The notes under the pieces are model-generated. The model did not search any database, was not told the DNA's origin, and saw nothing but the letters and a program-made list of their open reading frames with translations. Of a DNA stretch of 64,000 nucleotides, positions 25,810 to 38,750 are shown piece by piece. Location of the stretch: positions 10,307,428 to 10,371,427 of the forward strand of contig NC_080711.1 of the NCBI RefSeq assembly GCF_019097595.1, read 5' to 3'. The first letter of the stretch is position 1. Each line of letters starts with the position of its first letter. Position numbers and translations under genes: made by a program. This stretch comes from Hemibagrus wyckioides. Taxonomy: Eukaryota > Chordata > Actinopteri > Siluriformes > Bagridae.

Positions 25810-26779
25810 ACAAAAATATTGTGATCTTTGTTGTGAATGGGTGAAAACAATCCTATCAAATTACTCTACAGTGCATCCAGTTAAAAAGTGGGATGAGGAG
25901 ATAAAAAGAGACAATCCCAGCCAAGCTTAGACATATTTCTTGGTGGGTGGAGTCCTGAAAGCTCTGTAGCTCTTCTAATTGGTCAGTGCTGGAGCTGGAA
26001 GATGAGTGGCTACAGGATGGACTTCTGTATACAGCTTCTCTCTTTTTTTGTCTTTTCTCCCACCCCTCTTCCCTTTTCCCTCTCTCAAGTTGCTTTTTTG
26101 CTTCAAAAAAAAAAAACATAGGTTTAGCATTACCTTAGAATTATAAGGTTCTACCTGGCATTTTGGTTGAAACGGAGCTCAGTCTTCAAAAACACATACT
26201 GGTGTTAATCTCCAAAACCAAATACCACATAAAACCAGCTAATGCTTTCAATCACAACTGACCGATCACAATCCTGGGTGAACAGGTGACAGATGCAGCT
26301 ATTTAGTTTATTAAATCCAGTATCTACTTTAATGAATGGAAAGTTCTAGACACTGGAGCTGTATTGGTATCTTTACTTATGACTTTTGTATGAAATTAAA
26401 TGAAATCCAGTCACACTGCTCTCATTTGTTTCAATTTCTTGAGACATAGTTGATTATGTTAGGGCTATGCCATACAGGAACAAAACTTACTCCTGTATAT
26501 TTAATGTCCTTACAAGATATTAACTTAATTTTTAGCTAGCTTTAGCATTTCCTCCTCAGGTAGTCTTCATACAAAAAGGGAGAACTAGCTAATAACATGA
26601 TTTAGAAAATCCCTTAATGCAGTGTAAATAAAACGATTTATCCAGTACTTTTCTTAATTAAAAACAACTAATTGGTCAAATAAGATATGTATTAAACACT
26701 TTAGGACTCACTGCAATCTCTGCAAAAAGACCTTATATTTAAATGAGGCCCATCTCTTTTCTAAATGAGGCCCATTTAA
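23141..26779. other. intergenic, no gene recognised
   Basis: Contains (TTC)n at 23214-23246 and an (AT)n tract of about 57 bp at 25749-25805. The segment 24690-25090 is GC-richer and of high complexity, a possible conserved non-coding element. Confidence 0.55.
25749..25805 (+). repeat. (AT)n microsatellite
   Basis: About 28 uninterrupted AT units. Confidence 0.97.
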
Positions 26780-26890
26780 TCGAAAGCTTCAAATGCTATA
26801 TGTTTGAATCCCAGTACAGCCACGCTGCAATTATTGGTCCTTTAAGCAAGGCCTTTAATTCTTAACTTTATATAAAAGCATCTGAAGAAT
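26780..26890 (+). mobile_element. SINE relic
   Basis: TGTTTGAATCCCAGTACAGCC (about 26802) is B-box-like, and TTTAAGCAAGGCCTTTAATTC matches the SINE body at 23090. Diverged. Confidence 0.4.
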
Positions 26891-27577
26891 GAATAAATAT
26901 AAACAAATGTAAATGTAGGTCACAGGTCATGAGAGAGGAGCGTGAATGAGGGAGTGGATCATCACCAGGTTCATACACACAGGATCAAGGTTGCTTTCCA
27001 AATATAACTGTCCGTATTTCCATCTGGTGAAAATCTGGCCACAAGCACATCTCATTTTCAAGTTATTATTGAAAAATACTTATCTGCTTAAAAATCTGAA
27101 CTATCTGGTTATTGTTCCCATCATAACATTTCTCCTCATATAATCATATGAGTACCCTTATTCCATTGTTTTATTTCGTTTCCTTATATTTTTTCCAACT
27201 AGAATTTCATACTCCATGGTGTTCATCTATGTACATTCATGCTAATTGTTAATGCTGGAAAAATGAGCTCCAGGTCAAAGCATTTGCACCTAGTCAAAGC
27301 ATTACAATGCAAACCAAATATCAGAAAGGCAGCGGTGACTGTTACCCAGATTCCTCGTTGTCACTGCTTTCCTTTCTCTCTGTCTCTCTTCAGAAAAGAT
27401 TCATCTAACTGACTGCCACATCAACATTGGGAGCTTGCCAGAATATGAGGGAAGAAAGCTAGAGAGGGGGGAAAAAAAAAATATCCAGAGAGGGTGGAGT
27501 GAATGGGATGTCCCAAGGTCGAACTCAAGAATAGGGGAGTGGAAAAAAGGCAGACACATGCCTTGCAGCTGATTTCT

Positions 27578-27615
<38 letters not shown>

Positions 27616-28515
27616 TCTCAAAGACAAAAAGATCGAAAATGTCTTCCATTTTGTCTCTCCATATTTTTGTTTTTCCTAGGTTCTATAATGAACAGTGTTG
27701 AGCACTTGGTAAACAGTATGATAGAAACAGGGTTCTCACACTGAGGGCTCATGTTAATCATCATTCGTCACTTTTTTCTTCCTGACTTTCTTCCTGAGGG
27801 TCGTTTGCGTCACCATGCTGAAAGAGAGATCAAGATGTTGAGTCATTTCTGATGTATTTAATCAAAAACATACATTGTCTGTATTAGAAACTTAACTGTA
27901 TTTACATTTGATAGTTATTGACCATTTTATGATACTACCAAGAACCCACTTCTATTAAAAACTCCAAGTATTGAATGCTGAAAATAATAGAAATAGTAAA
28001 AACATTTTTAAGTAAATAATTTATTGCCTGCAGTTGTCAGTTAAGGCATTACAGTATGTGTACCTGGATAAATACAGTCTAAACAGCAAGTTCAGGTCAA
28101 ATAAACTTCACTAAAACGTTGGGAAACAGCACTTCTGTAGATGTTTTGCAATACCTCAGAACTCACACAGATGTAGCCACGTAGTTTTGAGAAATTCTTA
28201 AATGTAATTCTTATACATGAAGATAAGTGTTTTGGGAAACGTCAGCGAGTGCAGCTCACACCAGCAGGGGGAAGGAACTGTTCATATCTCTGAAAGCATA
28301 GGGTCTCCCACCATTACACACATTTCATGTCATGCTAAAGTGCTGTCCAAACACAGACCAGTCATGACGTGCTAACAGCCATTTTGTGAGCCCCTGCAAG
28401 TGATTTCATTCTTCCCCACAAACAGGAGAGGGGGATAGAGCTTAGTTCCTCACGGACTCTTTACTCTTCGGATAAGGGGAATGCAAGGAGTGTGAGGGAG
28501 TCTGTGTGTGTGTGT

Positions 28516-28573
<58 letters not shown>

Positions 28574-28671
28574 GAGTGGACTGGAAATGGATTGGGTCTT
28601 TGCTAAATGATGCTAGCAGATGTGATGGCAGAGATGCCTTAAAGAGAGGATTGACTAAAGAAATGAGTCAT

Positions 28672-28702
<31 letters not shown>

Positions 28703-29084
28703 AGACATTCAATGAGGAATATAAAGCCTTTACAATTAATATCATTTTTGTTTGTCTCAATTTAATGTATGTTTACCTGTGCTTTTCTTTTATTCAATAA
28801 TGAATTTATTTTCTTTGCTTTATCCCGGCTATGGTTGTACAAATACTGGGAATATATGTACTGGCATGTTAATAATGTTAGTCTGCAGTAGCTAAACAAC
28901 ACATAGCTTATAAAGCACTTGATTTTTTTCCCCTTTATGTTTATGTATTTTTTTGTTCTAATAATTCAGGGGAGGTCTCAGAGTGACACAGCAAACTCTC
29001 CAATAGTGCTTTTATTTTGTTGTTATTTAATGAGCTATGTGTCTGTAATTATTTATGTTTATAATATACACACTGATAATATAT
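26891..29084. other. intergenic, simple repeats
   Basis: (GA)n at 27581-27611; (GT)n/(GA)n compound tract at 28502-28570; (TG)n at 28672-28699. A CTCF-like word CCAGCAGGGGGA sits at 28261-28272. No exon was recognised. Confidence 0.5.
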
Positions 29085-29530
29085 ACACACTAATCAGCCA
29101 TACCATAACCACTTGTCTAAAATTGTGTAGGTCTTCCTTCTGCTGCCAAAACCGCTCTCAGCTCTGAAGCTGTGGTATGTGGTACAGATGACACTCTGTG
29201 ATGCACAGGCACTCCATCCACATGATGTAGAACAAAACACAATTCATCAGACCAGGCCATCTTCTTCCACTGTTCCATGTCCAGTTCTGATGCTCACGTG
29301 CCTACTGTAGGTGCTTTAGGTGGTGGACAGAAATCAGAAGCATGGGCATTCTGACCGGTCTGCAGCTACGCAGCCACATATGCAGCAAGCTGTGAGTTCT
29401 GACACCTTCCTATCATTATCCTTTAACATGGACATAAAGGCTATTCTTTGGTCCCATCATGCCTCAATGAGTCTTGTCCTTCATCTGACCTCTCTTGGAC
29501 CTCTTAGGCATCGAACCATTGCATACCAGG
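29085..29530 (-). mobile_element. diverged Tc1-like transposon relic (same family as 57726-58256)
   Basis: It starts ACACTAATCAGCCATACCAT, a decayed form of the TIR seen at 57726, and contains CATCAGACCAGGCCATCTTC, TGACCGGTCTGCAGCTACGC and GTTCTGACACCTTCCTATCA, the last also at 57821. The transposase-coding sense is minus. No intact frame or right TIR remains. Confidence 0.65.
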
Positions 29531-29589
29531 AACACTCTCTCAATATATATATATATATTCTTCACAAAGTGACACACAACATACTACTA

Positions 29590-29620
<31 letters not shown>

Positions 29621-31243
29621 AGCCTTAGCTTGTGTAGTTTGCCTCCTTGCCTGTCTCTACCTGTCTGCAGCATAGCTCGAGTTCTTCAATCAACAGCCTG
29701 TTCTCCATTTAGGCAGGCTTTTCCAATACAATACCTTGGTTAAATCCATGTGTACATTCTGCTTTATCAGCTGCATGGTCAAAACAAAGAGAAAGTTTAT
29801 CTAGAAATATCAAATACATATGGAAGTCTTTAAAACTGTCAAATAGTTTTTTTTGAATGTGAGTGACACAATGATTTGCTCTTTCTACAGGAAAACAAAG
29901 TGGCATAAATAGAGAAGGGATAATAACAAAGATGAACAATGAAAAGCATGGAATAGAAAAATACTTGATGGCTTTACTGTGAGGCCAGGAAAAGTTGTGA
30001 ATAATAGAAATCATATAATAAAAAGAAACCGAATAATTGAAGTAATAGTGAACACATGCACATTGTGGGGGTTTCACCGTTGGCCGTTTTGTCTGAAACA
30101 GAGCATGGTTGGGTGAAAGCTGTTATGTGGACCAGAAGCACATGGCTGTACTGAACCCGAGGCTACCTGCAGGAGCTGGTTTGAAGTCGGTTGCACTGGA
30201 ACTGTGCCACGATTCCTGGGAATGTGAATCAACTTGCACTCGGGGTCACGCTTTGTTCAGGAAGTGAAGTAACCTTTTGATATCACCCCATTGCCCAAAA
30301 TAGGACCAAACCAATGTTAGTCATGTTGTGTTCTCCATGCACATTTGTGATGTAATGATACAGGATTCAGTTGAATCAAGTGAATCCGAAACCAGTTCAA
30401 TGCAATAGGGCACTGAGAACAATCACACTTGAATTGCAACAAACATGCTCAATGTGAAAAGTTTCTATTTAGTGTTTTTAGGGTCCAGTAATCTCAAGTG
30501 TGCAGGAAAAGTATTTCCGAGCTTGATGCAGTGACTAAACGCAAGTCCATAGCTACCCAAGTCCGTTCAGTTTTATTTGTATAGTGCAGTGATACAGAAA
30601 TCCATGTTTAGATCTAACAAATAAGAGGCATTATAGGCCAGGAAATCTCCCTGAAATTATATGACAAAGAAACATTGAAAGGAACCAGACACAAAGCGGA
30701 ACCCGTCCACTTCTGGGTGAAATGGGATAGTAGGATTTTGGTTATTATAGTATGCAGTCGTATTGAGAAAAGACAAACCATGCTAAATGTGCATGAAGAA
30801 ACACAGTGTCTTCGGCATGATCATACTGTTAATAAGAGTCCTGAGGATTCTTGCTAAGGTCAAAGGCAACAAGGTGATCATGTGTTATACGAGAGTCTGT
30901 CAGCAGCATCAAAAGAAAAAAAAAAAATCTTCGATATTTAGAAGAATGGACACAAAACATAACATTTATATCACGCTAATGTTTATTAAAAAGGGTCACA
31001 TAAAGGAGGAAACTCCAGCAATAGCCAGTCTATTTTCACTTTCCACACCAGCCTATCAGCATGACCATCTTGTCACACTCAGTGGCAGCACCACAAGCAT
31101 AGCGATTTTTTCAGTCAGGACATATCAGCTGCTTTTATTGGCCCACAGCATGACACAGGCCACCCAATAACGTGGCTGTTGTTTTGGTCAGCAAGTGTGC
31201 AGGAATTCAGTGAGTGCTCCGGCCATGTTAGGCTCATATGGCA

Positions 31244-31280
<37 letters not shown>

Positions 31281-33180
31281 TTATCAACTGCATGCACTTT
31301 GCTGAATATTCAATGCTTCTCTACACTGGAAACATTTGGCATTAACAAGCTGCATGCCAATAGACAAGCAGTGCATCAGACTCACATTTTAATGTTTATT
31401 TCTTGTCTAAAGAAAGAGATGAAGGCAATTGAGGTTAAAGAAAGCACCACGTTGGAATCGTCTACTCTTTCCCAGACGGCAGACAAATCCACATTCCAAA
31501 TGAAAGAGAGCTGAGCTTCCTTGGCTTCCAGTCTCTCTTCTCCAGGCTTTTTCCTCGCTCCTTCTCTACCCTCCTCCTTTTTCTTCCTCTTTCTCTTCAT
31601 CCTCCCTCCATCTCCTTCCCCTCTGCTTTCTCCAACTCCTCTGAAACTCGATCAGTCAGGTCGTCTGCACTTTGAAGAGTGTTGCCTGTCAAACGAATTA
31701 AAATGGACCCAATAACTCTTCACCAGCTGAGCTTTATTCTGTTAGTCTCAAGATACGCTGGAGATATAGCTTATAGAGATCTAATAAATCTCTAGCTTTA
31801 ACAGGTTTGTTGTTTAATCACTCAAAAATGTGAAGCATTAAAGAAGAATTGCACTTTAGTGTGCCACAGTGTGTTTGTCATGGAGCTGGGAGAAGAAAGG
31901 TATGCTGCCCTCTTCTGGATTACTTGTGCATCCCTGAGGTGATTGGCATAATGTCATGAAATTGTATGATCAGGGTTGCAAGAAGAAAAGAATTTGCCTC
32001 CTGACCACAAATATAACACAAATAAAGGATCTCTATTCATCTATCTGAGTTAGCTTTCAGCCTGTACTGTGTCAGGAGTGTGTGTGTGTGTGTGTGTGTG
32101 TGCGTAGCCAGGCTTTTTTGGAAGGAAGGGGAGGGGGGCGACTGGGTTCAACCAGAGGCAAGGAATGGGAGTGGACATACCATATAGCGGCACACACTGG
32201 TCTGAGATCAGCTGGAAATGTCTGGAACTGTAGCTGAAATTGCAGGCTTGAAGGAAAAGCTGATCTTAGATTAGAGTCATATGGTCGTGTGAATGACGGA
32301 AGGTGTGACGGGGTAGGGTGATAAAGAGAAGTACGTACACACACACACACACACACACACAAAGAAAAAGATCGAATGTATATGTGTAATGGTATCAATT
32401 GTGTATCAATGAGGTATCAGTGAGGTATTCTGAGAAAGAAAAGAAAATAAGTACAAAAGGAGAGAAATAAAGAGTCTCAGGATAAACATGGAAAAAGTGA
32501 AGATGAGAGTAGAAAAGAAAGCCAAAAGGAACTGGCCTCCGCTCAACCACAGCCATCTCAGCAGCGTCGTACACCACGCTTACTCAAATAAACTCGTGGA
32601 GTTACTGTGAAGAGATGGGACATGTTGTGTGCTTTAAAAAAGCAGCATTTAGTGTTCAAAAGTGTCACAAAACATCTTCTTAACACTTACATCTAGAGAT
32701 AGAAAGGATTTAAAAAAAAAAGAAAGGCAGAAGATTCTAGGATTTTGTGAAAAAAGTTCAAGAAGGAGCTGGTTACCATTCCAGAGTAATTGAAATCATT
32801 CCACCATAAGGAATAATAGAAAGGTTACGTTTTTCCCACCCACATCTCAAACAGTACACTTTTTGAAAGGAGCTGAGAGCAAAACAGAGCTCTGATTAGT
32901 TTTACAGACCTGACACTGAAATTCCACACAGAAAGGATTCCTCGGGGTTTTTTTTAAACTGTTTATATTATTACTAATATGAGGACCTTCTATACATGTA
33001 ATTATTAATGCAGCTAATAAATGCCATAAATACCTAGACATACATTTAAATCTAACTATAACCTCATGAGGTTTTTTTTTTTTTTTTAAATAAAGGTTTT
33101 GTTAAAGAAAAGAAAAAAGAAAAGAAAAGAAAAGAAAAGAAAAGAAAAGAAAAGAAAAGAAAAGAAAAGAAAAGACGTTT
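29531..33180. other. intergenic, simple repeats
   Basis: (CT)n at 29597-29622; (AAT)n at 31243-31276; (GT)n at 32079-32103; (AC)n at 32337-32361; (AAAAG)n at 33108-33175. The interspersed-repeat copy at 30565-30705 lies here. No gene recognised. Confidence 0.5.
30565..30705 (-). repeat. teleost interspersed repeat (copy 2, inverted)
   Basis: Begins CAGTTTTATTTGTATAGTGC and contains GGAAATCTCCCTGAAATTAT and AAAGGAACCAGAC. This is a diverged reverse complement of the family at 13868-14103. Confidence 0.5.
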
Positions 33181-33201
33181 TCCCCACAGGGACCAGCAAA
33201 A

Positions 33202-33250
33202 AGTCCCCACAAGGTCAAAACTGCCAGATATTCCTATCCTTGTGGGGACT
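33202..33250. repeat. perfect 13-bp inverted repeat within a short interspersed repeat
   Basis: AGTCCCCACAAGG (33202-33214), a 23-nt spacer, and its exact complement CCTTGTGGGGACT (33238-33250). Similar CCCCACAAGG/CCTTGTGGGG units are scattered in fish genomes as remnants of a DNA transposon. It sits directly after an (AAAAG)n tract. Confidence 0.7.
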
Positions 33251-33503
33251 CCAAACTAATATATAAAAAGCAAACATCAGATCTGAGAGAACAATAACAT
33301 TTGAATAAATACTTTAATCAAATATTTTTTATTTAATTATAATTATCTCAATGTCATAACTGAGACCTTTACATGCAATAAAAGTGAATGCAGTTTTTAA
33401 TACAAAGAAGATCCTGCAGAATTGTTGCTCAGTTTCGGTGTGATATATTTAGTTTGCCTTCAGAAGAGATATTTTTTAGCTCTGGCCTCCTGCAGTGTGA
33501 TCA

Positions 33504-33639
33504 CCGGCGTCCCGCTGGTCAGACATGTCCGGGATGGACCACAGGACGAGGCGAGAAGCTGCAGACACAGAGGCTTCTCCAGGACAAACAAATCTACTCC
33601 CTAGAGGAAACTGATCTAGCGCTGCCATCTCTCCATTAG
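33504..33639 (+). other. GC-rich, exon-like segment of unknown nature
   Basis: After an acceptor-like tract (ctctggcctcctgcag at 33488-33503), about 135 nt are markedly GC-richer than the AT-rich surroundings and open in several frames on both strands, for example to TAG at 33637. No donor or protein family was recognised. It may be a terminal exon, an lncRNA exon or a CpG-containing repeat. Confidence 0.2.
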
Positions 33640-33848
33640 GAATGATGCACTGGACTGGGAAAAGTTTTCTTCTGTCTTTCTCATATTTCAACGTGTAAAT
33701 ATATAACCAAATTTATTATTCACATTTAACAGTAACAAGGTTATAATGCTATTTCTTTATTTTGATTTTCTTGTTATTACTGTACCACAAGTTATTATAA
33801 AGGAATATGTTTGATCCATGTAGGCAGGTAGTAAAAAATATGTTGCCA

Positions 33849-34754
<906 letters not shown>

Positions 34755-36391
34755 TCCAGTTTCTAATGTTAAAACATATTTCTAGGCCTACAATAATCTT
34801 CCATTTCAAAAGTATCTTAAAAATATTGCTGAATTATTGTTGGCAAATCTAAAAAAAATATTGCTGGCAAGCCATTCCTTTAATAATCAATTTTTTTCAG
34901 TGAAAATGTTTTAGCTGAATGCGGCATACTAAGAATTTTCCGTTTAGAAATATGAAGTGAAGGTACGTATTTGTTTATTGACCACAAGGCACAATATTTG
35001 TGAAATATTTCTGCTTCTGTCTGCAGCATGATGCTGTACACTGACTGTTCAATAACAGGGTTGTGCATAGAATAAAGGGAGACAGATTTCAAACTCAAAA
35101 AGCAATAATAAATTAATAACGGAAAAATATTTTATTTTATTTAATTGAAAATTAAATATTTTCAACAATATGTAATACAAATTCATAAAAATTTGTATAG
35201 TTTATAAAAATAGTACATTATAGTACACACAAAAAAATTATTATTATTATTATATTTAGATTTATTTAGATTTATATTTAGTTTGAATAAAACTTCTGCA
35301 GAAACGTAAGACATGAATAAACATATGGTAATGTGCGTAAAGGTATTTTTCATTTCACTTCATTTAGAAAATAGTCAGATTACATGATTTTCCTATTTAG
35401 CAGACCTACTCCAACCCTTTCAAGCTGATAAAAACATTTGGATCGAGCTCGGTCGGACCGATGGAGGTGTTTACCTAATTTCAGACTCACAGCTGATAAT
35501 GTGGTACCTGCCAGTTAAAATAGATAGATAGCTCTCTCTCTCACACAAACACACAAATACACACACGACTCCGAAACCCCCAGTCTACTTCGGTGTAAAT
35601 AATTTCATACATTATTTAAAAAGGTCACATTTTTGTGGATTTGTTTCTTTGCTCTGCCTCTTCAAAGCTAATAAAAAAGCCAATTAGTCACAATTAGTAA
35701 ATGAAGCTTTCAGCATTCAGGTAAAAGAATGGCCTGCTGAGCTGATTTAGTCGCAAAACCAACCAAACCATCTGACAAAAATGCTTTGGCGATACAAATT
35801 GATACATCAGACATCAGATACATCATCAGGCAGACAGTTCTCAAACACAAAGCACATCTGGCTATAACAGCAGCTGGTTTTGTGAAGCTTAGTTGTATGT
35901 ATAAAACATTTTCTGCTTCTTCTTTTTTTTTTAAGTTGGTATGTTTTGGCAAACTTAGCTATATACCATCCCACTGTTCTGTCCTGACAGTACACACACA
36001 CACACACACACACAGTTAATCTCTGTGACTACACTAATAAGTTTTCTACAAGTACAGCATGCATTAGCATCATATGTATCACAGGTATCCTTGTAAAACT
36101 GTGTGAAAATGTAAAGCTTATTCTCCTTTTTTCAAGTAATTGCTGCTGCTGAATCTTTGCTAAGGCTCTAACACACTCCCTGCTGCATAAACCACACATA
36201 TTGGAAGCAGCTGTAGCCACTTGGCTGCTGTACAGCTGGAAGTCTCGTCAGAGGGTCAAACTAGCCAGCTAGCATACCCATGGGAGAAACACATCTGGGG
36301 AAGAGAGCGAGAGCGGAAAAAGATCCCAGACAAATCCCAGCTTCAGTATTCCTACCTCTCTAGATCTTTTTCGCTTCCACACACACAGAAA

Positions 36392-36476
<85 letters not shown>

Positions 36477-37339
36477 GGAGAGAGAGAGAGAGAGAGAGAG
36501 CATTCCTCCGTTGATGCAAAGCAGGAAGATTTACAAAACATATCTTCACACTGTGGGAGCTGGGATTTTTCAACTTGTGATCTTTCCTCCGCCATCTTGT
36601 TCAGCACTTTCTGAAAATATTGCTCTTTAGCTCAACTAAACTTTGGACCAGAACCAGAACAGAGCTTAAGTATTAGCAGGAAAATACTCAAAAGTATAAA
36701 ATATATCCTGTAAGTTGAAACTTTGCATCTACTTTCACATAGTAGAGAATCAAATCTTCAACTTCAAGCAGCTAAAAGGCACACGATTATCAAAATAAAC
36801 CGTAATTCCACTCGTTTGATTTTGTGCAGCCATGTCTGTATCCTGGCTTTAGGAGACACACAGATTTTTTTTTTTCCTGCTTCAACACCGCCTGCCCTCC
36901 CACTGCTGCTCTCACAGCCCATCCCACATATCCCATTTCTTTCTCTCCCTCCGTCAGACTTACTGCCTGAGACGCAGTGTTATGATGTAGAGAGCATTAA
37001 TTAAAATAAACCTCAGAGGAATATATATAGCCCGAGAGCCAAGCAGACACAGGCTAATTATGTATTGCGGTAGGTTGTACATGCGTGGCACACAACGTTC
37101 AGGCCTGCTCTCCCCCTCACTACGCTGTAAGCTGCATGCTCCCACCCACACTCTTCAAACACTGAGCATGCTCGGAAGAAGCACCTTAGGACAAGATTTC
37201 TGGGAAGAGGTTGTGATATAGAATAATACAGCGCACCCCACTGACACGCTGACACACACCAGAGCTGTGATACAAATCCGCACCTCGTTTTACAGACACA
37301 AAAGCACAAAAGCAAAACATTTACAAGTTACAATAAATT
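34755..37339. other. intergenic, simple repeats
   Basis: (AC)n at 35993-36013; a compound (GT)n(GA)n tract at 36390-36500; T-rich at 36863-36875. Higher-complexity stretches at 35430-35520, 36150-36300 and 36880-37280 show no recognisable exon. Confidence 0.5.
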
Positions 37340-38100
37340 CCTGTAGGCACGCCAAGTGCGGTCTTCCTTTTTTGTAAAAACATTCATTCTTTTGATTAAG
37401 CCATTGTTGATCTGGTTGTATTTCTTTGGGTGCTGAAAGGTAAATTTCCTTTTTATCTTCAGCTTATTTATTGACACCTGAAGGTTGTGCACTGAAAATG
37501 ACTGGTATCTGTAACCGTTCATGATTCCTTCCACCTTGATAAAATCCCCAGCTTTGGCTAAAGAAAAGCAGCCCTAAAGCATGATGCTACCACCACCATG
37601 CTGCACCATGTGTATGTTGTTCTTTGTGTGATGTCCTTTTTTTTTGCACCAAACATACCTTTTGGAAATGATCTCATCAGCCCAGGTTTGAAGTGATTTA
37701 GTTGAGCTTGGATGTTTTTTTGCTTGGATGCTTCTGTCTAGCCATAAACCAGACATCTGAAGACTTGTTGTCACATGCACAGAGTAATCATTACTTGTCA
37801 GATATTCCTGTAGCTCTTTTCATGGGTCTCTAGGTCTCTTGGCAGCCCTTCCTGGTTAGTTTTTAGTGGGACATCCTTTTCTTGGTGATGTCACTTCGGT
37901 GCTCTATTTGTTGACGATTCCATTTTACGTCTAATGTTTTGGGAATTCTTTTGTACCTCTCTCCTGATCAATACCTTTCAACCAGTGTATACTTTATAAC
38001 CTCTTTGTGGACCATGGCTTCATGAGATTGACCGTGATTGGTTCATTCTGAACACAGCCACACCCCCAATTATAAAAGGGTATGCACACTTATAAAACCA
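37340..38100 (-). mobile_element. Tc1-like transposon relic, third family
   Basis: Minus-strand translation contains VWCKKKGHHTKNN and MVQHGGGSIML followed by a TAG where Tc1 transposases have Trp, then GCFSLAKAGDFIKVEGIMN. This is the HGGGSIMLWGCFS region of Tc1-like enzymes. Catalytic segments on either side are missing or scrambled. An outer segment near 38040-38100 (attataaaagggtatgcaca) may be a terminal region. Dead copy. Confidence 0.7.
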
Positions 38101-38195
38101 CATGACTGTAACTTTTTTAACTGTCCTATTTTTCCATAAAAATTTTCTTTTCATTTTTTCTTTTCTTTTCTTTTGTTTTTCACTTAATCTTTATA

Positions 38196-38750
38196 CACTA
38201 TATTGGCAAAAGTTTTGGGACACCCCTCCAAATCATTCAATTCAGGTGGTGCTTTTCAGGGTTGGACTTTGCCAAACCCTCCAAAACTGGGACACTCCAA
38301 AACTGAGACGTCTGCCTTTACATGCACACGAATTTAATATGGAGTTGGCCCTTTGAAACTATAACAGCTTCCACTCTTTTGGGAAGGCTTTCCACAAGGT
38401 TTAGGAGTGTGTTCATGGGAATTTTCCTCTAGAACTACATTTGTGAGGTCAGGCACTGATGTTAGACAGGAAGGTCTGGCTCACAGTCTCCACACGCCAA
38501 ACTCACTCATCCATGTCTTTATGGACCTTGCTTTGTGCACTGGTGTGCAGTCATGTTGGAACAGGAAGGGGTCATCCCCAAACTGTTCCCACAAAATTGG
38601 GAGCATGAAATTGTCCAAAATGTCTTGGTATGAAGCTGAAACATTTAGAGTTCCTTTCACTGGAACTAAGGGGCCAAGCCCAACCCCTGAAAAACAACAC
38701 CTGAATTCAATGACTTGGAGGGGTGTCCCAAAACTTTTGGCAATATAGTG
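38196..38750 (-). mobile_element. Tc1-like internally deleted element, 555 bp
   Basis: Perfect-type TIRs (CACTATATTGGCAAAAGTTT...; complement ending at 38750) extend through gggacacccctcc and are flanked by TA at 38194-38195 and 38751-38752. The minus strand keeps part of a transposase: [33 protein letters not shown] (second catalytic D), [13 protein letters not shown]. The N-terminal domain and the Glu region are deleted. It is related in coding sequence to the element at 8309 but has a different subterminal sequence. Confidence 0.9.

Noticed and set aside
38407..38748. Plus-strand 113-codon frame
   Set aside because: Antisense of the transposase fragment in the 555-bp Tc1 derivative.
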